A stretch of 64,000 nt of DNA from contig CAJNDS010002035.1 in assembly GCA_905221605.1 (NCBI GenBank), forward strand, positions 651,290 to 715,289, written 5' to 3'. Shown in pieces: positions 12,301-21,643 of this stretch. The position numbers were made by a program, and so were the translations under genes. Below the pieces are notes generated by a model, which was not told the DNA's origin, did not search any database, and was given only the letters and a program-made list of their open reading frames with translations. How positions within the stretch are numbered: the stretch's first letter is position 1; every line of letters begins with the position of its first letter. This stretch comes from Symbiodinium natans (Eukaryota > Sar > Dinophyceae > Suessiales > Symbiodiniaceae).

Positions 12301-15300
12301 CCTAAACCCTAAACCCCAAACCCCAAACCCTAAACCCTAAACCCTAAACCCTCAACCCTAAACCCTAAACCCTAAACCCTAAACCCTAAACCCTAAACTT
12401 AAGGATCCGAACCCTGGGTCTGACGAACGTGCTGCTGGGCTCCATGGGCGGCTTATGCTCCATGCAGTCCTTCAAGATCCCGATGATGATGAGGGGGGTC
12501 AAGTCCCGTCCTGAGTTTAGGGTTTTGGGTTTCGGGTTTAGGGTTTAGGGCTTAGGGTTTAGGGTTAACAGGCTTAAGGGTTTACGGTTTTAGGGTTAAG
12601 AGGGTTGAGTGTCTGGGCTTAGGGCCATGAGCATCTGCTGCTTGAAGGTTCGTGTGGTGGTTTTCGTTCTTTTGTTTTACGGGGGCGGTTCCCATGTACA
12701 GAGTCTGGTACCCCTCAAAGGGGATTGCACGTTTAGAGACCCACTTGACGGATCCTGGGTAGTTGCGTGCCTGGGCTGTAGAGTGTAACAGTACCTCGCA
12801 GGCTTACATGACCATAGGCCAAACTACAGGGGTTACCTTTCCATGGCAGTTACATACACATCCCAAAGAAAAGAGGTGCCCTAGCTTAAACCCTAAACCC
12901 CAAACCCTAAAACCCTGAACCCTAAACCCTAAAACCCACCGAGGTCTGGGCCCTCGTGGCCTTACTTCAACGTGGTTGTCAACGTCCTGCTCTTCGTGGC
13001 CTCTCCGAGGAGCATCGTCCAGACGGTGCCACGTTTCCTCTTCGCAGGCTGCGCTGCTCGTTTTAGGGTTTAGGGTTTGGGGTTTAGGGTTTAGGGTTTT
13101 GGTGTTTTCGGGTTTTCGGGTTTTAGGGTTTTAGGGTTTTAGGGATTTAGGGTTTTAGGGTTTTAGGGTTTAGGATTTAGAAATTTAGGGTTTTGGGTTT
13201 AGGGTTGTAGGGTTTTAGGGTTTTAGGGTTTTAGGGTTTTAGGGTTCTAGGGTTTGTTTAATGTGCTACCAATGTTCATAGTGCCATCAAATCTTGCGAA
13301 CACAAAGCCACTCTAAGTTTCTTACAAAATATAAATGTTAAGAGGACATTAAAGGGATGTTAACGTTTGGTCCTCCTTTCTGGATGTTGAACAAAGTTTT
13401 TCTCTTTGAGAAGTTGGTGACAGGGTTTTACGGTTTAGGGTTTAGATTTTTAGGGTTCAGTATAAAGTATAAGGGGGAGAATCCCAAGGTGTGCACTTAA
13501 ATCACCAGCAAAACCCTCAGGACCCTCAGTTGCCTCCAGGGCCCCTGTTTTTTAAAATAAGGGTGTCTACAAAAAAACTACAAAAGGAACCTCTTTTTGA
13601 ATAGTAAGGGCGTCTACAAGAAAGCTACAAAAGGAACCTGGCAGTTGTTTTTTGTTTCGTAAGGGCGTCTAGAACAAAACCATATTCCCCCGGTTGCAGG
13701 CACAATGGTATGGCTTACCCCAAACCCTAAGCCCTAACCCCTACACCCTCAACCCAAAACCCTAAACCCCAAACTCTAAACCCTAAACCCGGGGGAGTTT
13801 GCATCACCATCTGCCCCCCCCCCCCCCCGGAAAAGAAGAAAAAAAAACAGGCACAGTGGTGCGGCTGTCGTGCGACCTCATTGGCGAATGGCTGTTGGAG
13901 GCCCGGCGACGCGTGGCCTGGGAGGAGCCGCCTGTTTAGGGACTTGGTAGCCCAGTGGAACCCTGGGTTTAGGGTTTAGGGTTTAGGGTTGAGGGTTGAG
14001 GGTTTAGGGTTTAGGGTTTAGGGTTTAGGGTTTAGGGTTAAACCCTAAACCCTAAACCCTTAGCCCTAAACCCTAGATTAAACCCGAAACCCAATTTTTT
14101 TGGTTCAAGGTGCCCCTACAAAGTAGCCGCTAAAGCAGCCAACCCCGAGAATGGTACAATTATGAACATCTGGTTGCTGGGCTACTAAGAGGACGATCAG
14201 CTGGACTTCTCAGGGTGCAGGATTTCGGGGCGCTTATGAAGGTTTAGGTTTTAGAGTTTAGAGTTTAGAGTTCAGGGTTTAGGCTTTAGGGTTTTGGGTT
14301 TAGGGTTTAGGGATGTGCAGAGTGTAGGTCCTGTGGCCAAAACATTGCTCTTTGTGAGCTGGGGAGTGTGTTGCTGGACACCTCAGCCCTTTTGCCATAA
14401 AAAAAGGCTGGAAGTGTCTGAGGCCCGAAACCCTAAGCCCCAACCCCTAAACCCAAAACCCTAGACCCAAAACCCGGGGGAGTTTGCATCACCATCTGCC
14501 CCTCTTCGATGCGGCAGGAGTGGCTTGTGCTGGTTGCCACAGCCATTGTCGTGGCAGGGCACCCAGCTCAAGAAGGTTTAGGGCTTTAGGGCTTTAGGGC
14601 GTAGGGTTTAGGGTTTAGGGTTGAGGGTTTAGGGTTTAGGGTTTAGGGTTTAGGGTCTAGGGTTGAGTAATCTAGGGTAATATGCTAGAGGATGCCGTAT
14701 CAAACGGGGCAGGGAAGGAGCTTGCAGTCTGGTGCTGAGGTGATCAACGTCACCCTGGGCATTCTCTTTGGCCTTTTCTGCACCCTTGCCGGGTGCTCAG
14801 ATTGAGGATGCCCAGTAGTGCCCTTATTCCCTTTTTGGGGGGTTTAGGTTCCCTTTTAAACCCCTGTAAGCAAAAAAGGGCACCCTTTTAAGCCTAGGTT
14901 ACTGGGCAGCCTAGAGATTGATCAGGCAGAGGCTCCCATGATCCTGTTTAGGTGGCCTGAACTACGATTTGCTTCAGAACCCCCCCCCCCCCCCCCAAAA
15001 AAAAAAAAAAAAAAAGCAAAAAACAAAGCTATCCCTATATTTGCCCTGATAAGGAAGAATATATTTTTTTATTTTTGAGGGGGATTTGGGATGCCCCCCT
15101 TCTGCTCTGAGGCGTGGTTTGCCATTGAGTATACGGGCGTGGCTGGCATCACCCACGACAGCACCCTTAGCCAGTACTGGGCTAAGCTTTGCCAGGCTCA
15201 AAAAGCTTTTGATGCACACATATGCACGTGCAACCAACCGCTCAGGAGCCGCTCGAGGGTGGAGAGAAGTGACGAGGAGCACGCGATGCTGCAGGAGCAT

Positions 15301-18300
15301 GGTCATGGGACCTTGGTGCCTGGGAGCAAAGTCGACTTCACGTAGAATAGCCAGTCTCCCTGGCCGCCACCCCTCAAGCTGTGGAGGCCACCATGTCGAA
15401 AAAGGTACGGTTCCCCATACGAAGGACCTCCTCCCACAAAAAGAGAGCCCTCATTTTTTGACAACCCTACGTATCAAGCCCCTTGCAACCAAGGTCATCT
15501 GGCTCAGTGGCTACCTCTTCTTCGGCTCTGCATGCCAGGCGGCGCGTGGGGCTGCTCCAATTTGGGGGGTTTCCGAAATTTGGGGTACCTTATTGGGGTC
15601 CTGCCCTAAACCCTAAACCCTAAACCCTAAACCCTAAACCCTAAACCCTAAACCCTAAACCCTACTTATTTGGGGGGTCTATATTAGGGGTCCCCTCTTT
15701 TCGTAAACCCCCAGTCCCCTTTTTTTTTGGGCGTGGAGCTTGTTGGTGCCACAGGGAATCCTCCAGAGGTCTCTCTTGGCAAATTAGGCTTTGGGGTTTA
15801 GGGTTTAGTGTTTAGGGTTTGGGGTTTAGGGTTTAGGGTTTAGGGTTTAGGGTTTAGGGTTTAGGGTTTAGGGTTTAGGGTTTAGGGTTTAGGGTTTAGG
15901 GTTTAGGGTTTAGGGTACCCGAGCAGATGCGACCATCAGCTTGGGGACAAATTGCAATCATATACCCTAGGCTACTATACTCCCTATTCGGCCTAGTAGG
16001 GTTTTAGGGTTTAGGGTTTAGGGTTCAGGTTTTTAGGGTTTTAGGATTTAGGGTTTAGGGTTTAGGGTTAGAGTAGGTAACCTTTAACCTTTTTGGGGTA
16101 ATGTAATCCCCTTCCAATTCCAACGGTTAACCTTTAACTCCCGCAGGTTACTGGACAACTAGGTCGGGTATGAATGTGGGTAGTCCTCTACATCACGGTC
16201 CCTTCAAGGGTCCTTTTCGATAAGGGCGCCGTACTTTATTGGACACAAAAGGGAACCGAATCGAAAGGGAGGGACAAAACCCTTCAGCCTTAATCTGGTC
16301 CTTAAGGCAGGAACACAGATCTCTAAACCCTAAGCCCTAAACCCTAGACCCTAGACCCGAAACCCTAAACCCTAAACCCTAAACCCTAAACCCTAAACCC
16401 TAAACCCTAAACCCTAAACCCCAGGTCATTGACGAAGTGCGGAGCAGGGTTCAGGAGCGCGACGTCACCGTCGTCATCTTGGACTTCTCGCATGTGCCGG
16501 CCATCGATGCCGCTAAGCTGCGCACTCTCTGTGGAGTGAGTGAGGGTTTTTTGCTAGGGTTTAGGGTTTGGGGTCTAGGATTTAGGGTTTAGGGTTTGGG
16601 GTTGAGGGTTTAGGGTTTAGGGTTTAGGGTTTAGGGTGTGAGGCTTCTTGTGGTTACGGTGCCCCGATGTACACTTCCGATCAGGATGCTGGTATCCGAA
16701 ACCCGCAACCCTAGGACCCCAACATGCCTTTACAATGTTCTTTGTTGACCTCACACCCTAAACCCTGAACCCTAAACCCTAAACCCTAAACCCTAAACCC
16801 TAAAAGTGCCTTTGTTGACCTCAAAAGGCCAGCGGCGTCTATGCCATTGTGGACCTGGTGCAGGACCCCAAGGGCTCAGGTTTATAGGGTTTATAGGGTT
16901 TGCAGGGTCTACAGGGTTTGGGTTTATAGGGTTGTTAGGATTTTCTATAGGGCTGTCTAAAGGTTGTTTATAGGGTTTATAGGGTTTACGGGGTTTATGG
17001 GGTTCATGGTTTTATAGGATTTATAGGGTTTAGGGTTTACAGGGATTTATGAGGGCTTGCCTCTGAACCTCAAGCCCAACCTCGATGTCCACAACCAGCA
17101 ACCCCCGAAACTCCTACAACACCCTTCATGACCCTGACAACCCTAAACCCTAAACCCTACACCCTAAACTTATATAACGAAGGGACGCAAATCAAGGCCC
17201 ATACTTGGAACCCTAGGAGAACCCTCTAAGCTCCAAACCCTAAACCCTCCAAACCCACCCCCGGAACCCTCTAACCCTCTAACCCTCAAACCCTTAATCC
17301 TGAATCCTGAACCCTAAACCCTAAGTCCTGAACCCTCAACCCTAAACCCTAACCCTAAACCCTAAACCCTAAACCCTAAACCTTAGAGAACCCTCTAAAC
17401 CCCGTAAACAGGAGCTCCAGGAGCCGAAGTTGTTGGGCCCTCAGTAAGGTGAATGTTCAAGGGTCGACAGAGGCTTTAGGGTTTAGGGTTTCGGGTTTAG
17501 GGTTTCGGTTTAGGGTTTGGGGTTTCGGGTTTCGTGTTTAGGGTTTGGGGTTTTGGGTACTACAACTCTGCTTGTAAGTGCCCTTGAACCTTCAAGTGAA
17601 CCATCCTCGGAATTCATAGATGTTATGCACGGTGGCGGCCTAGGATTTTCAAATGGCTGAGGGTTTTAGGGCTTAGGGTTTCGGGGTTTTGACAGTTGGG
17701 GGATGAAAGGATTTCAAGGCTTTGCGTGTTTCAAAGAGTTTTTCGGGTTGCGAGTTGTGCAGGTCCTGCCCTTAGGTTTGGTGACGGGCCCCTGCAAGTG
17801 TACGGCCTGTGGTCATCGTCGGCTGCCATGGCATGAGAGTAAGCTTGGGTGACCACATGCAAAACTCATCAGGGTTCTTGGATGTATCTTTCGCACTCGC
17901 CAAAGAATGTACAAGCTGTTGCCTGCGGGTTTCTAAGCGACCCTGCTGTGGACAGGTTCATTCGCACCATGTCCACAATGGTCACGAGTTCTAAGACTCT
18001 AAGAAAGGTAACAAAAACTAATTAGGGGTAAATGAAAGTTCCTTCCATCCCTGTTTAGAATTTCCCTGAGCCCTCAACCCCGCAACGCTTCTCTAAGCCG
18101 CGTCCAGGGTGCAATTGGTTTTCTGTGGGCTGGTGCGCCGGCTGAAGAATGCCCTTCAGTGTGCAGCAGAACACGAGCAGGCGCCTGGTTTGTTTTGGGT
18201 GTTCTTCCATGTCGTCCCTGAACCCGAAACCCTTACTATTTAAACTCTACAGCCCTCTTTAGCGTTTAGGGTTTAGAGTTTCTGGAAGCCCTTGCACAAG

Positions 18301-20425
18301 GTGCCTCTTCGGGAGGTGTATCACGACCTGGACAAGGCAGCAGGATGGATTTCAGGGCTTGTGGTAGCTGACGCAAAACCTTAACAAGGCTAGATGTAAG
18401 CTCCCAAAGAGCAGTCAGAAAATGTTGGAGCTGGCAACCTTCTCCGAGCTGGGCTTCAGATTCGCTGTGTGAGACAGGCACTGCAATCCTACGAGGACAA
18501 GATCTTGCAGAAGCTTCCCAGGAGCCCGGTGAGAAAGAGGCTGCGTTTTGCTGTGATTCAAGTCACCCATCGCCATCGCGTCGGGTCCCCGTCGTCAGCA
18601 GCAAGTGCCACGACCCCAAGGCCCACCTAAACCCTCATAAACAAGTCCCAAACGGCAAGCCCCAAAGTTCTACACCCTCACCACCACCGCCCCCGCCCTT
18701 GAAATTTTCTATAGTCCTGTATACCCTGAATCCCTAAACCCTGAACCCGTAAACCCTCAACCCTAAACCCTCAACCCCTAAACCCTAGCTTCGAAGCCGA
18801 GACGTCATGGCCAGGCCAAAGAGAGGTTTGGGCTGCTCCCTCAGTGGGAACTCCTCTGAGACGGGTTTAGGGTTTAGGGTTTAGGGTTTAGGGTTTAGGG
18901 TTTAGCGTTTAGGGTTTAGGGTTTAGGGTTTAGGGTTTAGGGTTTAGGGTGCAGAAGTGAACGTAGAATGTGGGGGCTCGAGGGGAATTGAGGGTCGGGT
19001 TGGGAGTTGCAATTCATGGCCGGAACTCGGGAGCTCTTGCCGCAAACCCCCGTGGAGGCGCAGGTGGCTGGCACACACATTTTGGGCTTGGGGTTGAGGG
19101 TTTAGGGTGTAGGGTGAAGGGTTTAGGGTGTAGGGTGAAGGTTTAGGGTTTAGGGTTTAGGGTGTAGGGTGTAGGGTGTAAGGTTTAGGGTTTAGGGTTT
19201 AGGATCGATTGGCCAGAACAAGTTCAGCTGATTCCTCCCGTGCGCTATCCAGGCGTGTCGAAGATCGACTCGCTGAACTGCATCACTGAACTGGACCTGG
19301 TCTGGCACCTGGTGTGTCTCGTGCACTAAAGACGCTAAAAACCCTGGAAGAGAGGGGCCTAGTTACATGCTTGGCATGGGTCTTTTGGGTGGCTCGCAGA
19401 TGGTGTTTCAAGGGACTAAAGGAGGGACCCGCACAAACAAACAACCCTGAACAACCCTAAACAACCCTAAACAACCCTAAACAACCCTAAACAACCCTAA
19501 ACAACCCTAAACAACCCTAAACAACCCTAAACAACCCTCAACCCCAAACCCTAAGCCCTTTTCAGGGGCCTTAAGTGCTGTTTTGCCCCCCCCCCCCCCC
19601 CCGGCCACCTATCTGCACGGAGGCGCAGCCCCACTTCGCCCGGGAGAGCAGCAACGAGCCGGACAGAGACGTTGGAAACCCTAAACCCTAAACCCTAAAC
19701 CCTAAACCCTAGAACCAAAGCCCTCGAAGCGAAGAAGTCCCGCGGTTGAGGACAAGCGTGCCTCAGCCCTACACCCTAAGCATCCCTAAACCCTAAACCC
19801 TAAACCCTAAACCCTAAACCCTAAACCCTAAACCCTAAACCCTCAGAACCCCAAAGCCCCCGGGTGAGGACGGCGGTGTCTGGCACCACTTGCTCCAGAA
19901 GGAGCTCCCCGTGCTCGATCCAGGCGAGGGGGCGCCGACTGGAGCCACCCATCCATTCATATACGAAGAGACACACATGTGTATATAATAGTGTGCATAT
20001 ATAGATATAGTAATGTGTATATAATAATGTGTATATAACAACTAATAATCATGTGTATATAAGAATATGTGTAGAATTCTGTGTGTATGTATAGATATGT
20101 AGATTGTAGACGTAATGTGTACACACATACATGCATAAATGCATACAGGTATATACATGTGTGTGTGGTCCCCGCCCCCCATGATCTACCGGCACGGCTT
20201 TTGTTCTCCCAAAACCTTGTAAAAAATCGATCGTTCCCTCTTGTTCCTCTTCGTTTCTGTAGCTGTTCGTGCAGGTATTGTGAATCTTGTTTTTTTTTCA
20301 AATGTTCACCATTGAAGTTTGTATTCACCGGGCTCTTGCCGTCGGCAGACCACGTTTCCATCGAGCTTTTGCGGGAGCTGGCTGGGGCGCCCCAGCTCAA
20401 GGCGTCTGGTCTGCAGCCAAGTTGA
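6310..20425 (+). CDS. SulP/SLC26-family anion transporter with STAS domain (multi-exon, 5' end unresolved)
   Basis: Many small exons together give the conserved parts of a SulP (SLC26-like) anion transporter, a multi-pass membrane protein usually carrying sulfate or other anions. Exons with mutually consistent phase: 6310-6399, 7057-~7141, 9136-~9250, 10548-10634, 11271-~11360, ~12405-~12500, 12944-13047, 13851-13921, 14518-14571, 14740-14787, 15112-15173, 15246-15315, 15494-15538, 16425-16535, 16828-16863, 17412-~17446, 18301-18336, 18478-18523, 19253-19311, 19623-19667, 19869-19923 and 20349-20425 (TGA). Diagnostic parts are the RFIPYTVVGGFLAGSG transport-domain motif, GYLFFGSA at the STAS entry and VVILDFSHVPAIDA in STAS. 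Donors are GT, GC or GA; acceptors are AG followed by G. N-terminal membrane helices are missing. Family assignment is firm; exact boundaries and substrate are inferred. Confidence 0.85.
7057..7141 (+). CDS. Transporter exon carrying RFIPYTVVGGFLAGSG
   Basis: Entered after AATGAG. The motif RFIPYxVVGGFLAGxG is highly characteristic of eukaryotic vacuolar-type SulP proteins. The exon ends near ...LQDAQ; the donor is not certain (GCAGGG is a GC candidate), and TTTAGGG repeats follow directly. Confidence 0.85.
7617..7672. repeat. Homogenised TTTTGGC heptamer array
   Basis: About seven copies of TTTTGGC in a row, then TTTAGGC/TTTAGGG variants. A variant heptamer amplified locally, inside a transporter intron. 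Confidence 0.85.
8952..9120. repeat. TTTAGGG array
   Basis: G-strand heptamers with a few variants (GGGCTTA, GCGATTA) before the exon at 9136. This is one of the few introns ending in G-strand rather than C-strand repeats. Confidence 0.95.
9136..9250 (+). CDS. Transporter exon: membrane helix
   Basis: Follows CCCGAG. Encodes VREWHIFSTPLVIAAAVG followed by LSALVQSA, a hydrophobic helix consistent with the middle of the SulP transport domain. The donor is not resolved; TTTAGGG starts at about 9255. A further candidate exon lies at about 9625-9688 (VLVPRVPGSRQMARALAW). Confidence 0.55.
10548..11360 (+). CDS. Transporter exons: central transport domain
   Basis: Exon 10548-10634 (ERVRDGFHQSYAASALEELE ... 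GGFAPRA) leaves at GCAGTTTAGGG. It joins in phase 0 to exon 11271 (VVIMTVSWSINTLAVAKLVP), which matches the SulP segment before the conserved E-G-x-x-N loop. The intron holds an inverted-repeat element of family H (11,061-11,175 lies in it) and C-strand heptamers before the acceptor. Confidence 0.6.
11061..11175. mobile_element. Family H inverted-repeat element
   Basis: Imperfect palindrome: TTCATGGGCACTTATA near the left end and AGTGCCCATGAACCTC near the right end, with outer arms CTTGCTCGGAG / CTCCAAGCAG. A related copy lies at 49,276-49,389. Confidence 0.65.
11617..11735. repeat. CCCTAAA array bracketed by 14-bp direct repeats
   Basis: GAAAATTTAGAAAC at 11,617-11,630 and again at 11,722-11,735 flanks a 91-bp CCCTAAA array. 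The flanks belong to a short tandem repeat (units near 11,510, 11,597 and 11,730 share GAAACGCGAAAATTT and GAAACGTGCGCGTCCATCC). The array therefore interrupts an older repeat and duplicated its target. Confidence 0.85.
12405..13047 (+). CDS. Transporter exons: conserved G-L-x-N loop and following helix
   Basis: Exon ~12405-12500 encodes RTLGLTNVLLGSMGG and then CSMQSFKIPMMMR, the SulP N-x-x-x-G-x-x-G-G region. Exon 12944-13047 encodes WPYFNVVVNVLLFV and IVQTVPRFLFAG. The latter leaves at GCTGCGC, phase 1, and joins exon 13851 to give FLFAG-TVVRLSCDLIGEWL. The intron between the first two exons contains AGTTTAGGG near its start and CCCTAAA near its end. Confidence 0.75.
13851..14787 (+). CDS. 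Transporter exons: last membrane helices
   Basis: Exon 13851-13921 (LIGEWLLEARRRVAW) leaves at GAGGAG and joins 14518 (GAG duplicated on both sides) to give RRVAW-EWLVLVATAIVVAG. Exon 14740-14787 (VINVTLGILFGLFCTL) leaves at GCCGGG and joins 15112 as CTL-AWFAIEY. All three joins keep frame and match the SulP order 'EWL ... rr ... EWLVVLAT ... G.LFG'. Confidence 0.8.
13944..14189. mobile_element. Family A element carrying internal TTTAGGG and CCCTAAA arrays
   Basis: Left end TTGGTAGCCCAGTGG and right end GCTGGGCTACTAAG match family A. Between them, near 13,967-14,075, lie TTTAGGG copies followed by CCCTAAA copies. The element lies within a transporter intron (13922-14517). Confidence 0.7.
14812..14912. 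mobile_element. Family B inverted-repeat element
   Basis: AGGATGCCCAGTAGTGCCC at the left and GGTTACTGGGCAGCCTAG at the right form terminal inverted repeats around a body shared with 4,225 and 50,524. It sits in the intron between transporter exons 14740-14787 and 15112-15173. Confidence 0.75.
15112..15538 (+). CDS. Transporter exons: linker and STAS entry
   Basis: Three exons: 15112-15173 (IEYTGVAGITHDSTLSQ), 15246-15315 (SRSRVERSDEEHAMLQEHG) and 15494-15538 (VIWLSGYLFFGSACQ). Phases 2, 0 and 0 are consistent. RS-x-V-ER-S-x-E-E followed by GYLFFGSA is the classic linker plus first STAS strand of this family. Joining 15538 (GC donor, GCGGCGCG) to 16425 gives FFGSACQ-VIDEVRSRVQ. Confidence 0.88.
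15782..15916. repeat. TTTAGGG array
   Basis: G-strand heptamers, about 15 near-perfect, inside the STAS intron 15539-16424. The intron also has a CCCTAAA array at 15,605-15,664 and another at about 16,366-16,420 just before the acceptor. Confidence 0.95.
16425..16863 (+). CDS. Transporter exons: STAS domain core
   Basis: Exon 16425-16535 encodes VVILDFSHVPAIDAAKLRTL, with the D-F/V-x-x-I-D core of STAS domains, and leaves at GTGAGTGAG. Exon 16828-16863 (ASGVYAIVDLVQ) leaves at GACCCC and joins 17412 to give DLVQ-ELQEPKLLGP, the following STAS helix. Confidence 0.88.
17412..18523 (+). CDS. Transporter exons: end of STAS
   Basis: Exon 17412-~17446 (ELQEPKLLGP), exon 18301-18336 (VPLREVYHDLDK) and exon 18478-18523 (ALQSYEDKILQKLPR). 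The GCA duplicated at 18337 and 18478 gives a clean GC-AG join: HDLDK-ALQSYEDKIL, matching the 'DLDrALewcEd.lL' end of SulP STAS domains. The join 17412 to 18301 is not resolved. Confidence 0.75.
19253..20425 (+). CDS. Transporter exons: C-terminal tail and stop
   Basis: Exons 19253-19311, 19623-19667, 19869-19923 and 20349-20425 keep frame through phases 1, 0, 0, 1 and end at TGA 20423-20425. The tail reads ...DPDHVSIELLRELAG...LQPS. GACG is duplicated at 19,668 and 19,869, and the donor after 19,923 is GCGAGG. The tail is not a conserved domain I recognise. Confidence 0.65.
19438..19537. repeat. 10-bp tandem array (CAACCCTAAA)n
   Basis: About nine copies of a 10-mer built from CCCTAAA plus CAA. 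Uniform copies indicate local amplification of a mutated heptamer. Confidence 0.9.
19975..20165. repeat. AT-rich GTGTATATAA-type microsatellite
   Basis: Irregular GTGTATATAATA and ACATACATGCATA repeats inside the last transporter intron (19924-20348). Confidence 0.85.
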
Positions 20426-20435
20426 AGGCTACTTT

Positions 20436-20527
20436 GGTACCTATTAACCAATTATCACTGCACTTATAATTAACCCACTTATAAGCCCATTAAGTGCCCT
20501 AATCTGGTATTATAAGTACAGTTATAA
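20436..20527. mobile_element. Left part of palindromic family D element, interrupted by the retroelement
   Basis: Begins GGTACCTATTAACCAATTAT and runs to ...AAGTACAGTTATAA. The complete relative at about 35,126-35,241 continues TTGGTTAATAAG, which here is found only at 28,574-28,589, on the other side of the retroelement. Confidence 0.8.
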
Positions 20528-20616
20528 GTGTTGGCACAGAATGTGCGAAGTGACATGACACGAGGCAGGGTCTGCACGCTGTAGCCGTGCAGGCCCGAGC
20601 ATAGCATTTTCGAACA
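20528..20616 (+). repeat. Split direct repeat A1
   Basis: An 89-bp repeat starting GTGTTGGCACAGAATGTGCG and ending CATTTTCGAACA, identical to 28253-28341. It is the left terminus of the element. Confidence 0.95.
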
Positions 20617-20945
20617 TTCGAACATCGGGCCATGGCGAGCAAGGCCTTGGAAATCCGAGTGGAAACGGCTTGCTCGGAGCATCTTGCTGCGCTGGCGCGT
20701 GGAAGCTGGCACATTCTATGACGCAGCAATCGAGAGCATTCGACATGACTTGCGGCAACTTCATGGCCGCGTAATTCAACAGGACAGGACCCTGATAGAC
20801 CGTTACTCAGACTTTGATAAATGTATTGACGTTCCGTAAGTGCTCGTCGGCCGAGCCTATACCGAGTCAGGGGTGTCAGAGTCAGGGGTGTCACAGTCAA
20901 GCGTTTTCTCACACGTTGTATTTTTTTCTTTGTTTTAGCGTGGCC

Positions 20946-21641
20946 ATGTCGGCTACAGAGCTGTGGGATAGGCTTCGGCAGCGGGGTCTGCAAGATCTCG
21001 CCCCAACTCTTGTAGAAGCAGGGGTTAGGGGCCTGGGAGATGTGGCTCAGTCTCGGGAAGCCTTGCTGCAGATGGGCGTAGCCAGCTGGCGATTAGATTT
21101 GCTATGCGGCGAAGGCTCTAGATCGACTGCAGCTTTGGGACGTGTGCCTGCTCCTAGATGGGATGCCCCGCCAGTCCATAGGCGCCAGAGAGCATCGCAG
21201 GCTGAGGCATTGCGAGCGGCAGACCCTGCGCAGAGAGCTTTGGCATTGCGCGAGCTGGAGGCCGAAGTATTAGCTGCAACTTCTCAAGGCCCCGTGGCGT
21301 CCCGTCTGGCTTTCTGGAAGAAAGTTTGTGAAGCTTGGGGGGTGCCAGATTTCCCATTGACAGTGCAGAACGTGAAGGCCGTAGCTGCTTCGATGAAACG
21401 GGGTAAGTATCGCAGTTGCGCTCAGTATTTTTCGGCTGCGACTGTTTGGCAGGTGCGTAGCCTCCATCAAGAGGTAGAACCACACACTCGGGCATTGATT
21501 GCAGATTGCATCCGAAGCATCCGACGGGGATTAGGGCCCGAGGCGCTGAAGGACAGTTTTGATCCCCAGCCACTTGGTGCGCTGGTCAAGGACCCGCAGG
21601 ACGGAGAGGTTTCGATGTCACCATTCCATTTGCTGCTGTAG
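20946..21641 (+). CDS. Tyrosine recombinase, N-terminal part (frame-disrupted)
   Basis: From ATG 20946 (the frame is open from 20814). The first ~35 residues (ATELWDRLRQRGLQDLAPTL) resemble a SAM-like helical domain, and the rest is the core-binding part of a tyrosine recombinase. The frame ends at TAG 21639-21641, and the rest of the enzyme continues in the -1 frame, where sequence just before 21644 reads in frame as PFAAVDMCLIGLW. So a single frameshift lies at about 21,590-21,640. This could be decay or programmed shifting; no obvious slippery site was recognised. Confidence 0.75.
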   Translation: MSATELWDRLRQRGLQDLAPTLVEAGVRGLGDVAQSREALLQMGVASWRLDLLCGEGSRSTAALGRVPAPRWDAPPVHRRQRASQAEALRAADPAQRALALRELEAEVLAATSQGPVASRLAFWKKVCEAWGVPDFPLTVQNVKAVAASMKRGKYRSCAQYFSAATVWQVRSLHQEVEPHTRALIADCIRSIRRGLGPEALKDSFDPQPLGALVKDPQDGEVSMSPFHLLL

Positions 21642-21643
21642 AC

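Noticed and set aside
14980-15016. Poly-C/poly-A run as a retrocopy poly(A) tail
   Set aside because: It belongs to a family I-like element (AACCCC ... AAAAAA ... GGGGG), and no processed coding sequence is adjacent.
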